The notes under the pieces are model-generated. The model was not told where the DNA came from. It did no database searches and saw only the letters and a list, made by a program, of their open reading frames with translations. The position numbers were made by a program, and so were the translations under genes. From the NCBI RefSeq assembly GCF_001971785.1, contig NZ_CP019389.1:3421001-3485000 (forward strand): a stretch of 64,000 nt of DNA, in the 5' to 3' direction. How positions within the stretch are numbered: position 1 is the stretch's first letter; every line of letters starts with the position of its first letter. The DNA comes from Seonamhaeicola sp. S2-3 (lineage in GTDB: Bacteria > Bacteroidota > Bacteroidia > Flavobacteriales > Flavobacteriaceae). This document shows positions 9,984 through 18,751 of the stretch, one piece after another.

Positions 9984-10011
9984 AAGGCCTTAAGTAAATA
10001 CTTAAGACCTT
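9984..10011 (-). terminator. Terminator of the coiled-coil membrane protein gene
   Basis: A 12-pair stem with one mismatch (9984-9995 with 10000-10011) followed, on the minus strand, by a run of T. Confidence 0.75.
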
Positions 10012-10034
10012 GCTTTTAAGTGTTATTTTAAAGT

Positions 10035-10919
10035 TTACTTTAGTGTAAACTCTGAAGTTGATACTAAATCTTTTTCATTAAACACATTAACTATATATCT
10101 TCCTTTTTCAAATTTATCTTCTCCTTTGGCTGCAACAAACTCACAAACATTTAGGTTTGCATTTTCATAGTTAAACTTACTTATCACACTATAGTTTAAC
10201 GTTTTATCTTCAAACTGCACTTGCTCATTTAAACCTAAAGTATTGTTTTTTGGGTCTATTACTTGTATATACAACTCATGATCTCCTGCTTGTACTAAAC
10301 TGTTTTTTGCTACAGTAAAACATACTCTAATTTTATCTGTTCTTTTAGCTCTTTCTGTTGGTATTAATTTGCCTGATGTTCTTTCTATTACCCCAAATCC
10401 TTTTAAACCAACGGTTCCTAGTATAGAGGCATTTTCTACTACTTCGGCCAAAGCTGTATTTTGTACTAATAAAGAATCTGTAAACATAGTACGCTCTTCT
10501 AATTTAACTCTAGTACTGTCTAAAGAGGTAGCTAAATAACTATTCTCTACTCTTAAAGAATCGTTTTGGGCAAGCAATACATCCATTTCTTTTTGAAGTG
10601 ATAAATATTTCTTTTTATATCTCCATAAACTTCTAACATTAGTTTCTGATATTTTTAAAGAATCTATTAAACCTTGAATTCTTTCTCTAGCCTCTACCAA
10701 TTCTTTACTTTTAGCTTCATTTTCTCCAATAGCTTCATCATATTGTTTTGCCATGGCATTTAAATCATTCATTACTAACTCTTTTTCTTGAGTTAGCTCA
10801 TTTTGAATCTTTTTACTATTGCTATAAAGGTTTATTGTATAAAAACCTACAGCTAAAAATAACGCCAAAGCAATTCCTAATGCTATTTTTAAACCATTAC
10901 TACTTTTTTTACCTTCCAT
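10035..10919 (-). CDS. Membrane-anchored coiled-coil protein of unknown function
   Basis: 294 residues. One membrane segment near the N-terminus (about 9-32, IALGIALALFLAVGFYTINLY) is followed by a long coiled coil (about 35-150, rich in Glu, Lys, Leu). A predicted beta-rich C-terminal domain (about 165-294) includes KIRVCFTVAKNSL and GRYIVNVFNEKDLVSTSEFTL. Similar flavobacterial proteins are often labelled as chromosome-partitioning proteins, but nothing here (no P-loop) supports that name. Most of the protein is likely outside the cytoplasm. It is monocistronic with its own terminator. Confidence 0.6.
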   Translation of the reverse strand: MEGKKSSNGLKIALGIALALFLAVGFYTINLYSNSKKIQNELTQEKELVMNDLNAMAKQYDEAIGENEAKSKELVEARERIQGLIDSLKISETNVRSLWRYKKKYLSLQKEMDVLLAQNDSLRVENSYLATSLDSTRVKLEERTMFTDSLLVQNTALAEVVENASILGTVGLKGFGVIERTSGKLIPTERAKRTDKIRVCFTVAKNSLVQAGDHELYIQVIDPKNNTLGLNEQVQFEDKTLNYSVISKFNYENANLNVCEFVAAKGEDKFEKGRYIVNVFNEKDLVSTSEFTLK

Positions 10920-11024
10920 AATTATTTTTTTAATGTTTGTGGTTTCTGTATTAAGTTTAATTTTTATTGTTTCTTTTTTTAATGCTATAAATAAATGTAT
11001 TTTTATTAAAATTAAAAAACAAAA

Positions 11025-12035
11025 ATGAATAAACTAGTTTTATTTAATAATACGTATAAAAATAAACTTTTAAATAAACGAGTTGGCGAATCCAAATTCG
11101 GTCAACATGTTAAATTATTAACTCGCATTTCTAACATATACGAACAACTTAAAAATTTAGATGTTACGTATGTAATTTTTGGTATTCCTGAAGATGTAGG
11201 CGTTTTTGCTAACCTGGGAAATACAGGTACAGCAAAGACTTGGGAGGCTACACTTAAAAGTTTGTTAAATATTCAAAGTAATAAATACAATAAAGCTAAA
11301 AAGGTACTAATATTAGGTTATTTAGATTTTAGTGATGAAATAAATCAAATATCTAAACTAGATAATTCTAAAAAAGAAGACCTGAAAATAGCTAGAGATA
11401 TAGTTGCTGATATAGATAAACACGTTACGTTTTTGATAAATCAAATTGTTATGGCTGGTAAAAAGCCAATAATAATTGGTGGAGGTCATAACAATGCGTA
11501 TGGCAATATTAAAGGAACTTCTTTAGCTTTTAAAAAGCCAATTAATGTAGTTAATTTTGATGCTCATGCCGATTTTAGACCTGAAGAAGGACGCCATAGT
11601 GGTAATGGTTTTAGTTACGCTTTCGCTGGAGGTTTTTTAAATAAATATTTTGCTTTTGGTTTGCATGAAAATTATAATTCTGATAAAACGTTTACTACAC
11701 TTAGCAAAGTTAAAGCTGTTAAATACAACACCTATGAAAGCATTGAAATTAGACAAGAATTAGACTTTAACGCTCAAATGCAACGCGCTTTAAAACATGT
11801 TTCTAAGGATGTTTTTGGAATTGAAATTGATTGTGATGCTATTGAAAATATACCTAGTAGTGCCATGACACCAAGCGGATTTAGTGTTAGCAAAGCCAGA
11901 AAATTTGTGAACTTTTTTGGCAAACATGAAAATGCTCAATATCTACATATTTGTGAAGCGGCTCCTAAAAGAAAAACTGAAGCCCAAGTTGGCAAACTTA
12001 TTACTTATTTAATAACCGATTTTATTAAAGCCTAG
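11025..12035 (+). CDS. Ureohydrolase family protein, formimidoylglutamase/arginase-like
   Basis: A 336-residue metalloenzyme of the arginase/agmatinase/formimidoylglutamase superfamily. The dimanganese ligands are visible: H155 in IGGGHNNAYG, D179-H181-D183 in NFDAHADF, and D269/D271 in GIEIDCDAIE. Bacteroidota members with this GGGHNN block are usually called formimidoylglutamase (the HutG step of histidine degradation), but no hut genes are adjacent. The exact amidino substrate is therefore uncertain. After the TAG the frame continues open for 33 more codons (see findings). Confidence 0.82.
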   Translation: MNKLVLFNNTYKNKLLNKRVGESKFGQHVKLLTRISNIYEQLKNLDVTYVIFGIPEDVGVFANLGNTGTAKTWEATLKSLLNIQSNKYNKAKKVLILGYLDFSDEINQISKLDNSKKEDLKIARDIVADIDKHVTFLINQIVMAGKKPIIIGGGHNNAYGNIKGTSLAFKKPINVVNFDAHADFRPEEGRHSGNGFSYAFAGGFLNKYFAFGLHENYNSDKTFTTLSKVKAVKYNTYESIEIRQELDFNAQMQRALKHVSKDVFGIEIDCDAIENIPSSAMTPSGFSVSKARKFVNFFGKHENAQYLHICEAAPKRKTEAQVGKLITYLITDFIKA

Positions 12036-12057
12036 TTACAATATCAATCACACCCTC

Positions 12058-12126
12058 TTGGACTTGTTTTAGATTTACTTAAAGAGGACTTCTCTTATGG
12101 TGCTTTAGATTCTAAAACAAGTTCAA
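12058..12126. repeat. Imperfect long inverted repeat between convergent genes
   Basis: The arm TTGGACTTGTTTTAGA (12058-12073) matches the complement of 12111-12126 at 15 of 16 positions, with a 37-base loop. The core ACTTGTTTTAG resembles the short palindrome at 55032-55048, so both may be REP-like sequences. It could also act as a terminator for either convergent gene. Confidence 0.5.
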
Positions 12127-12143
12127 AAAAACAATAGAAAAAA

Positions 12144-13826
12144 TTATTTGTTAGCTTTTAAAGAATCAATCTGTTTTTGAAGATTTTCAATTTGAATTTC
12201 TTTATCTGTTTTTATCTCAGTAGTATCTACTGTTTGTTCTACAATATCGATGTCTTTAGCTTCTTCAACATAATAATAACCAATACCTTCACTAGCTCTC
12301 CAAGCTTCACTTAATTGATCGTACACCGTTTTATCCCATTGGCTAGGGTGTTTAACATCTATCCAAACTACATCTCTATATTCACTATCTACCAAAGCTA
12401 AATCTGGTGTTGCAGAACCATCAAATTTTTCTGATTCATTTTCTCTAATAGCAGAAATGGTTCCTAAGAAAAACATACGTTTTCTACCTGCAATATTTTT
12501 TATATATGGTCTAAATTCTACAGGTTTATTAACAGACCAATCAACCTCTTTTCTAGACTCTATAACTTTTAATGGCATTGCCGAAACTCCGGCATATCCC
12601 TGTTTTTTAGATGCGTGGTCATAATAATAAAATTTATCACTGCCGTCTGCTGGAATAAATACGCTAAAGGTTAAACTGGTGCGCTCATCTCCTACGGGTT
12701 CTAATCCAAACCAATGATATAGCCCACTGTAGGCTCCAGTGTCTGTATCAGAAAAATCAAAATCTGTTACAAAAGGTTGCTGGTTTTGGTCGTCTGGTAA
12801 ATCAGGAATTTTTACTGCTGTTTCCATATTCCACGGTAAAGGGTCACTAAATCCTCCTAAAAATTTTAAAGACTCTGCTTGCAAACGTGACACCTTTTCA
12901 GCAAGTGTATTTTGACGTGTTAAAAAGGTGTGATTTTTCATTTCATCTGGACTAATGTAAGTGCCTTTGCCTATTAAAATACGCTCTAAATAATCACTAA
13001 AATCATGTTTGCCATTTTCAATTATCATTACACCACCAAATGTTGGATACGGAAAGAAAAAACCTTTCCATTTAATTAGGCTTACCACTTCTACCCATTG
13101 TCCATTATCATTTTTCATGTAATACGTATCACTAGGCTCTAAAGTAAATAACTGAAAAATATTAAATCTTTGTACTACAGCATTATAAGTATTTCTGCTA
13201 AACTTTAAAGATTCACCTATGGAAAACGTTACTGGAATTCTATTTTCACTAGAAAAACGTGGGAATGGTGTGGTACTAGATACAGCAAAAACCTCTTCGG
13301 TATTATCAGTTATACCTTGCCAAACGTATTTTTCTGTTGGTTGAATAGCCATAGTCCATTTATTTTCGTCATCAATTCTAACCAAATGAGGTAATGATAC
13401 ATCTTTGGTTTCGCCAACGCTTTCATTTGCCATAGAAAAAATGTTGCGTAATGGTTGAATACGTTCATTTTGCGTTAATGGTAATTCATTTATTTCAATA
13501 CGATTTAAGTTATTAAAAACATTATAGGTTTTCATATAATCGTACATTTTAAAATGCCAACCAACAACATATAGAATACCAAAGAAAATTATTAAAGCTC
13601 CCAAAACACCTAGCCTGCCACCCATACTAGAGGTTTTTCTAAATTTTCTAAGTCCGAAAAACAACACCAAACCACTTAAAAGAATGATGAAAATAAATTT
13701 TCTTAAAAACAGTAATGCTGGTTGGTAATCATCTCTTAAAACAAATAAAATAATGAGTATAACTAACCCTAAAACAATGGTGTTTCGTTTTTGTTTTCGG
13801 CCTTTATTCCAATAGTTTTTTAACAT
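12144..13826 (-). CDS. Unknown large membrane protein, last gene of the AAA+/NUDIX cluster
   Basis: 560 residues, not recognised. Three hydrophobic segments occupy the N-terminal 95 residues (about 17-33, 40-58 and 72-90). The remaining 460 residues are a soluble beta-rich region with many aromatic residues (for example WHFKMYDYMKTYNVF, ITDNTEEVFAVSSTTPFPRF, HWFGLEPVGDERTSLTFSVF). The C-terminus is a short coiled coil ending IQIENLQKQIDSLKANK. The soluble part follows membrane segments, but which side of the membrane it faces cannot be read reliably. It is the promoter-distal member of a minus-strand run starting near 21602. Confidence 0.6.
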   Translation of the reverse strand: MLKNYWNKGRKQKRNTIVLGLVILIILFVLRDDYQPALLFLRKFIFIILLSGLVLFFGLRKFRKTSSMGGRLGVLGALIIFFGILYVVGWHFKMYDYMKTYNVFNNLNRIEINELPLTQNERIQPLRNIFSMANESVGETKDVSLPHLVRIDDENKWTMAIQPTEKYVWQGITDNTEEVFAVSSTTPFPRFSSENRIPVTFSIGESLKFSRNTYNAVVQRFNIFQLFTLEPSDTYYMKNDNGQWVEVVSLIKWKGFFFPYPTFGGVMIIENGKHDFSDYLERILIGKGTYISPDEMKNHTFLTRQNTLAEKVSRLQAESLKFLGGFSDPLPWNMETAVKIPDLPDDQNQQPFVTDFDFSDTDTGAYSGLYHWFGLEPVGDERTSLTFSVFIPADGSDKFYYYDHASKKQGYAGVSAMPLKVIESRKEVDWSVNKPVEFRPYIKNIAGRKRMFFLGTISAIRENESEKFDGSATPDLALVDSEYRDVVWIDVKHPSQWDKTVYDQLSEAWRASEGIGYYYVEEAKDIDIVEQTVDTTEIKTDKEIQIENLQKQIDSLKANK

Positions 13827-13831
13827 AATTA

Positions 13832-13961
13832 TTAATTCTCTCTGTGTTTGTTAACGTATTTTATACTTAGTATCATAGCTATAATCATTAAAATAGGCAC
13901 TACTGGTCTTAATAAATTCTGCCAATGCCAAAAATTGTTATAGTCTAAATATCAATTTCAT
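13832..13961 (-). pseudogene. Small membrane-protein gene with an apparent frameshift
   Basis: An ATG at 13961 overlaps the stop of the upstream 177-residue gene (ATGA), which normally marks a translationally coupled gene. That frame stops after seven codons. One base over, a frame beginning YLDYNNFWHWQNLLRPVVP runs through a hydrophobic helix (PILMIIAMILSIKYV) to KHREN and a TAA at 13832. Joined by a single-base shift near codon 4-5 it gives a 42-43 residue single-pass membrane protein. Either the gene is broken, there is a sequence error, or the second frame uses an unusual start. Confidence 0.45.
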
Positions 13962-14491
13962 TTTAAATATCCTTTATCTTTTAAACGTTCTCTTGCACTT
14001 TTTTTAGGTTTTGCAGAAGACTCTTTATTTACATCTTCCTTTAAATCTTCTTCATTATTTGATTTAATATCTTCAATAATATCTTTTCCTTTTTCAATGG
14101 TATCTTTAACTATATCTTCTAAAGAATCGCTTTTTTCTTCAATAACTTTACCAGATTTTAACACAAAACTTGCAACATAAGTACCTATTAATGTTCCGGC
14201 AGAAATAGATGAAAACGCCGAAATTCCATTATAGCTAGTAAAAATTTCAAAAGGTGATATAAACTGAATGGCTAACCCAACTATCAAAAACAACCCAACA
14301 ACATAAACCAATCTTGGTAAAAAGGATTGTTTATAAACAAACCCTTTTTTATTACTAGGTTTCATTTGTAACTCTTTACTGTTGAATATTTTGTTAAAAA
14401 AACGATATAAAGAATTGCTTTGGGATTCTCTCCAGTAAATGAAAATTCCTAACAAAATTGCCGCTATAAAAATTACTAATTCTAATCCCAT
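13958..14491 (-). CDS. Unknown membrane protein with charged C-terminal tail
   Basis: 177 residues, not recognised. It has an N-terminal membrane segment (about 2-20, LELVIFIAAILLGIFIYW), a basic loop, a second (about 58-78) and a weaker third hydrophobic segment (about 90-112). A strongly charged, probably coiled-coil tail (about 115-160) ends KKSARERLKDKGYLK. It sits between the 411-residue protein and the 560-residue membrane protein in the same orientation, so it is a plausible membrane partner in the cluster. Confidence 0.6.
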   Translation of the reverse strand: MGLELVIFIAAILLGIFIYWRESQSNSLYRFFNKIFNSKELQMKPSNKKGFVYKQSFLPRLVYVVGLFLIVGLAIQFISPFEIFTSYNGISAFSSISAGTLIGTYVASFVLKSGKVIEEKSDSLEDIVKDTIEKGKDIIEDIKSNNEEDLKEDVNKESSAKPKKSARERLKDKGYLK

Positions 14492-14544
14492 ATTTTTTTA
14501 GTTAAAGGTGAATCGTTACGTTTAAAACTATTGGTCTGCGTTAT

Positions 14545-15780
14545 TTAAACATTGTTACTAATTGTTTCAACCACCCAATCTTTTAAAGATTCATCCCAAT
14601 TTTTATAATTGTTGTAAAAATCTTCTTTATTGTACCAGTACCAATATAATATATCTTTAGGAGAAATATTTACCAATAATTTCCAGATTAAATCTTGATG
14701 TTTTGCTTCTAAAGATGAATGTGGTTTATGCAGCGCATAAAACAGCATAGGGTCTACAATATCGGCTATTTTAAACTCATTACTTGTTTCTAACTTCTCT
14801 AAATAGCGTTCTACGCTCATTACTTTTTTTCTAGAATCTATATCTAATTTATTCAAATAGCTTTTAAACAAAATGGGGTTACTTAAAATATCTTTTATGG
14901 GGTGTTGTGGGTTCTTTAAATGCAACGCCAATTCATATTTTTTTATACGCTCATAACGCTTTGTTTCTACAACTTTTTCAAGGTTATACTCTATAATAAC
15001 ATGGTCTCTTAACTTAGCTATTAATTCTTTTTGATGAATATGATAAATAAGTACTTCATGGCTAGTATCTTTAATAGCTTCTTTATGCCATTTTTTATCT
15101 TCAAATACTACTATTGGAAATATAAAATCTCTTAATACATAAACACCTCCAAAAGCCCTAGTATAAAATGAACTCACCTTAAAATCTATTGCAGGAAGGT
15201 TTAAATCTCTTTCTCTTAAATCTCCATATTTCTTAGCTGAATTTAATAATTCTGCATGAATATCTTCATCAATAAAATTATAATTTTTTTTGAATTTTTC
15301 TATTAATTGGAGTTGCTCATTTTGCTGATGATATAAATTATTCATTAGATGAAAATTTATATGTATGGTATTGTATTTAAGCACATCTAGGGGTTCATAA
15401 AACACATCTATTTTTTGATCAAAATCAATACAAATGGCAGAATCTCTGGTAATATCTTTTATTTTTTCATCATAAATTTTAAAGATGTATTTCATCATTT
15501 CCCTATCAAAAGAATGAAAGGGTAAATACACTGGTTTTCCTTTTTGTAGCGGTGTAATAATAATACCATGAGGATTAGCTTCTCCGTTGTTAAGATAATT
15601 TAAATCTTGTTTTTCCTCTGCTATTTCTGGGCTCCACCCTATTCCATCAACTAAAAAAGTTTTTAGTTTAGTTGGGGTAAAACCAAGTTTTTCTAAACAT
15701 TTGTTGTAGCGTTCTACCAATTTCCCGCTTACAGGAATTAATTCGCTTTTGTATAGATTAGCTTTTATTAATTTTTGCAT
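14545..15780 (-). CDS. Unknown cytoplasmic protein of the AAA+/NUDIX cluster
   Basis: 411 residues, no family recognised with confidence and no signal peptide or membrane segment. The N-terminal third has GIGWSPEIAEEKQDLNYLNN and HGIIITPLQKGKPVYLPFHSFD. The middle holds INFHLMNNLYHQQNEQ and an IDFKVSSFYTRAFGGVYVLRDF stretch (parts shown). The C-terminus is helical with several Trp/Tyr (ILYWYWYNKEDF). It begins four bases after the NUDIX stop, so the two are almost certainly co-transcribed and co-translated. Confidence 0.65.
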   Translation of the reverse strand: MQKLIKANLYKSELIPVSGKLVERYNKCLEKLGFTPTKLKTFLVDGIGWSPEIAEEKQDLNYLNNGEANPHGIIITPLQKGKPVYLPFHSFDREMMKYIFKIYDEKIKDITRDSAICIDFDQKIDVFYEPLDVLKYNTIHINFHLMNNLYHQQNEQLQLIEKFKKNYNFIDEDIHAELLNSAKKYGDLRERDLNLPAIDFKVSSFYTRAFGGVYVLRDFIFPIVVFEDKKWHKEAIKDTSHEVLIYHIHQKELIAKLRDHVIIEYNLEKVVETKRYERIKKYELALHLKNPQHPIKDILSNPILFKSYLNKLDIDSRKKVMSVERYLEKLETSNEFKIADIVDPMLFYALHKPHSSLEAKHQDLIWKLLVNISPKDILYWYWYNKEDFYNNYKNWDESLKDWVVETISNNV

Positions 15781-15784
15781 TATT

Positions 15785-16369
15785 TTACTCTATCAACTTA
15801 TGAATTATAGCATATTGTAGGAGTACAATGGTTCTGGTATCAACTATTTCTCCGTTATGTAACATACTAACTGCTTTGTTAAAAGGTAGTTCTATTACTT
15901 CAATATCTTCATGTTCACTGCCCAATCCGCCACCTTCACTAACTTTCATTTCATCGGTATATTCTCCTATAAAAAAATGCATTTTTTCGGTCATAACTCC
16001 CGGTGATGAATATGCTTCATATACCTTTTTAACACTTTTTAAACGGTATCCTGTTTCTTCTTCGGTTTCTCTAATAATACAAGCTTCAGGATTATCTTTA
16101 TCTAACATTCCTGCTGTAACTTCTATTAAAAAACCATCGTCATTATCATTTAAAAAAGTAGGCATTCTAAACTGTTTGGTTAAAATAACCGTTTTCTTTG
16201 TTTTGTTATACAGAAGAATGCCAGCACCATCGCCTCTATCATATACCTCACGCATGGTGTTTACCCAACGTCCATCTTTCATCAAATAATCAAAATTGAC
16301 TTTATTTAAAATATAATAATTATCTGAAAGAAGGGTTGTTTCTATGTTTTTAATACGTTTTTTAGTCAT
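15785..16369 (-). CDS. NUDIX hydrolase, NudK (GDP-mannose hydrolase)-like
   Basis: I place the start at 16369 (MTKKRIKNIE), which overlaps the stop of the AAA+ gene by eight bases; an upstream ATG at 16399 would overlap more. The 194-residue protein has the Nudix helix AGMLDKDNPEACIIRETEEE followed by TGY. It also has the NudK/YffH-type downstream block with YSSPGVMTEKMHFFIGEY and EDIEVIELPF. Characterised NudK hydrolyses GDP-mannose and related nucleotide sugars. Here the gene is embedded in a cluster of unknown proteins, so the real substrate could be a cluster-specific nucleotide. Confidence 0.85.
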   Translation of the reverse strand: MTKKRIKNIETTLLSDNYYILNKVNFDYLMKDGRWVNTMREVYDRGDGAGILLYNKTKKTVILTKQFRMPTFLNDNDDGFLIEVTAGMLDKDNPEACIIRETEEETGYRLKSVKKVYEAYSSPGVMTEKMHFFIGEYTDEMKVSEGGGLGSEHEDIEVIELPFNKAVSMLHNGEIVDTRTIVLLQYAIIHKLIE

Positions 16370-18323
16370 CTTCAAATGTTTTTCTTGCTTCTTTTTCAAT
16401 ATTTAACTGGTTTACTCTAGCATCAACTTTTCGTTTAAAATCGGTATCAGCAATTGTAGCTACATTGTCTAGGTAGCGTACTACTTCTTGACGACGGATT
16501 TCTGAAAAATCAAGCCCCTTCATATTAGCTCTCATTAATTCTTGTAGCATATTGAATTTGGTTTCATAATCTTGTTTAAAGTATATTTCTGGATTTTCAA
16601 ACCAATCTTTTTCTAAATCAAAATCGGTTAAACGTAATGATACTGCACTTTGAATATTTCTAACATCTCTTGATGAAAAGAACGGAAATTCTTTTTGCAT
16701 AGATTTATATAAGTTGGCGTAAAACAAATGCTGGTTTGCGTTGAATTTTTTTTCTACGTCATCATAAATTTCATGAACACGTTCTTCTGAAGGTTTTTCA
16801 ATAGAACTCAATATTTCTCCCATATTTTTAGCCAATCCTTGATCTTGAAGGTATTTGTATTTTTTGGGGTGTTGCATGTTTACAAAGTCTGGCAATGTTT
16901 CATCTAGTTTTCGCCACCAAAGGTAATCTTGATCTAAAAAATCATGCTCTGTTCTAGCCCCATCTATTTTAAAACGTCCCTGTACACGAGAAATGACTGC
17001 TTTATCTAACATTTCTGGAAGATTTGTAAATAAACCAATAGAACTGTTTCCGTAATTTACTGCATAAGCGCCTTCGGTATATCTTAAAAAGACTCCTATC
17101 ACCTCTTTTACTCCTGCCGAAACCCCTTGTGCGGTACGTTCTTGTAAATTATTTTCGGCATCATCAATAGGCGCAAAAATTAATTTTGAAGGGTCTTGTA
17201 AGGGTTTCATCCATGCAACCATTTTTTCGGCAGAACCACCTTGAAAGGTACTGATTAAAGTATCTGGCATAGGATGAAAGAGAAACGGAATATCTAATGC
17301 ATCGCAATGTTCTTTAAGACGTGTAGCTATTGCTGCAATAAGCATACTTTTTCCTGTTCCTGGAATACCATAGCCCATAAATACTGGCATAAAACCACCT
17401 AATTCTTGAAAAGGATTTTTTTTAGCTGTAAAATCATAACTCAATAACCGTTCTGTTAAACGGCGTGCAAAATGTTTTGCATCTCGGTTTCCTACAATTT
17501 GTTCAAACTGAATTTTATTAAACTCTACACTTTTAGCGGCGCCTTGAAATACATTATTCCACCCCGATAATGCAAACTCTGAATTTTCTAATTTATAGGT
17601 TCTATCTTCAATGGTTTCTGTGTACTCTAAACTATTTTTTCTGAGTTGAATTTCATCTATTAAAGCTTCAAAATAAACCACTGTAAAGTTGATAACATCT
17701 TTATCTGATTTAATAATTTCTGGATGACCTAAATACTTATTGTAATAATATAAACTACAGGAAATACCTTTATTGGGTGATAATATTGATACTTCTGGAA
17801 TGCCTGCAAATTTTTGTTTCATCACACTTAAATCATCAGAGGCATGTGGTTTTAAATCGTGCAAAATTTTATAAGCCATAGAAAACAACATAAAAGCCGT
17901 ACCGGTGTGCATTTTGCTTTCAAATTCTCTTTTTCCTTTTGTATCTAAAGCAGATTTGTTTTCATTTAAACTAGATAAACCTGAGGCATCAGAATAACTA
18001 TCTTTAATCCAAATGCCTAGTGTTATACCTTCTTGAACTGCAAAAAGGGTTTGATTTAAAAAAATTGGAATTGCTACTGAATCTGGTAAAAGTCGTTTTT
18101 TTAAAGCTAGTATAGTTTTAGATACAGAGGTGATTTCTGTGGTTCTACTCCCGTTGTTGGCTCGGGATAGATATAATAAAATAGATTCATCTTTACCATT
18201 ATTATCCCGATTTTTTGCTCTAGAGCTTTGTTCCCATTGGATACTTTTAAGATAAGATGTTGCTTCATCTCGAAGCATATCTAATTCTGCTTGTTTTATA
18301 GGAAATGTTGAGTTGTGTTCCAT
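16362..18323 (-). CDS. AAA+ ATPase with long unknown N-terminal domain
   Basis: 653 residues. The first 260 residues are an unrecognised, mostly helical region. The AAA+ module follows: Walker A GYGIPGTGKS (317-326), Walker B LIFAPIDDAE with D387/D388, sensor-1/arginine-finger block GLFTNLPEMLD then SRVQGRF (430-451). A helical C-terminal part (about 455-653) follows. The TNLPEMLD-AVISR layout is that of the classical AAA clade (FtsH, Cdc48), suggesting a ring-shaped remodelling motor. No protease or nuclease motif is visible. It overlaps the NUDIX gene, so partnership is likely. The repeat at 18337-18362 abuts its start. Confidence 0.8.
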   Translation of the reverse strand: MEHNSTFPIKQAELDMLRDEATSYLKSIQWEQSSRAKNRDNNGKDESILLYLSRANNGSRTTEITSVSKTILALKKRLLPDSVAIPIFLNQTLFAVQEGITLGIWIKDSYSDASGLSSLNENKSALDTKGKREFESKMHTGTAFMLFSMAYKILHDLKPHASDDLSVMKQKFAGIPEVSILSPNKGISCSLYYYNKYLGHPEIIKSDKDVINFTVVYFEALIDEIQLRKNSLEYTETIEDRTYKLENSEFALSGWNNVFQGAAKSVEFNKIQFEQIVGNRDAKHFARRLTERLLSYDFTAKKNPFQELGGFMPVFMGYGIPGTGKSMLIAAIATRLKEHCDALDIPFLFHPMPDTLISTFQGGSAEKMVAWMKPLQDPSKLIFAPIDDAENNLQERTAQGVSAGVKEVIGVFLRYTEGAYAVNYGNSSIGLFTNLPEMLDKAVISRVQGRFKIDGARTEHDFLDQDYLWWRKLDETLPDFVNMQHPKKYKYLQDQGLAKNMGEILSSIEKPSEERVHEIYDDVEKKFNANQHLFYANLYKSMQKEFPFFSSRDVRNIQSAVSLRLTDFDLEKDWFENPEIYFKQDYETKFNMLQELMRANMKGLDFSEIRRQEVVRYLDNVATIADTDFKRKVDARVNQLNIEKEARKTFEDD

Positions 18324-18336
18324 TTTTAGTATTCAG

Positions 18337-18362
18337 TTTGCAGCCTTCAGTATTCAGTTAAA
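18337..18362. repeat. Short direct repeats beside the IVP cassette
   Basis: Two copies of AGTATTCAGTT (read on the plus strand) separated by TGCAGCCTTC lie just upstream of the AAA+ start codon. They resemble, but are not identical to, the GGCAGTATACAG tandem repeat on the other side of the IVP cassette at 18973-19026. Confidence 0.6.
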
Positions 18363-18391
18363 AACACCTAAAGCATGTGGTTTTACCTAAT

Positions 18392-18751
18392 CTATTTAAA
18401 TTTATCAGGATTATTCATCATGTAATTAATAAGCTTACCAATTTCTTCACTTTTACTTAATAAATCTCGTTTCTTTGCATTTGAAATATAATTGCAAGCT
18501 TCGGCAAAATCAAGCCAAAGTTGGGTTTCAGTATTTTCACTATCAGCATCAGATAATTTACTTTTAAAATGCTTTATATATTGTCTTTTTCTGTAACTTT
18601 CTGCTATATTTGAACAAACAGACCTGCTAGAACGTATTATTTGTGATGTTAAAGAAAATGTTTCAGATTTTGGAAACTCTTTAGTTAAATGAAATATTTC
18701 CATTGCTAAATCAAATCCTTTTTGAAAAGCTAAAAGTGTTCTAAAACTCAT
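18392..18751 (-). CDS. Four-helix-bundle protein (23S rRNA intervening-sequence protein, S23/IVP family)
   Basis: 119 residues with the IVP/S23 pattern: LLAFQKGFDLAMEIF in helix 1, LTSQIIRSSRSVCSNIAES (the conserved Arg/Ser-rich turn) in helices 2-3 and ETQLWLDFAEACNYIS in helix 4. Family members were first seen inside 23S rRNA intervening sequences and are common as stand-alone genes in Bacteroidota. They are related in fold to the Avd protein of diversity-generating retroelements. There is no rRNA here. It splits the AAA+ gene from the 356-residue gene and is flanked by short repeats, so it looks like a later insertion. Confidence 0.85.
   Translation of the reverse strand: MSFRTLLAFQKGFDLAMEIFHLTKEFPKSETFSLTSQIIRSSRSVCSNIAESYRKRQYIKHFKSKLSDADSENTETQLWLDFAEACNYISNAKKRDLLSKSEEIGKLINYMMNNPDKFK

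Noticed and set aside
10035-10919. Chromosome-partitioning (ParA) label
   Set aside because: There is no P-loop or other ParA motif; the protein is a membrane-anchored coiled coil.
15828-16289. 153-residue plus-strand open frame
   Set aside because: Antisense to the NUDIX gene, which has an intact Nudix box.
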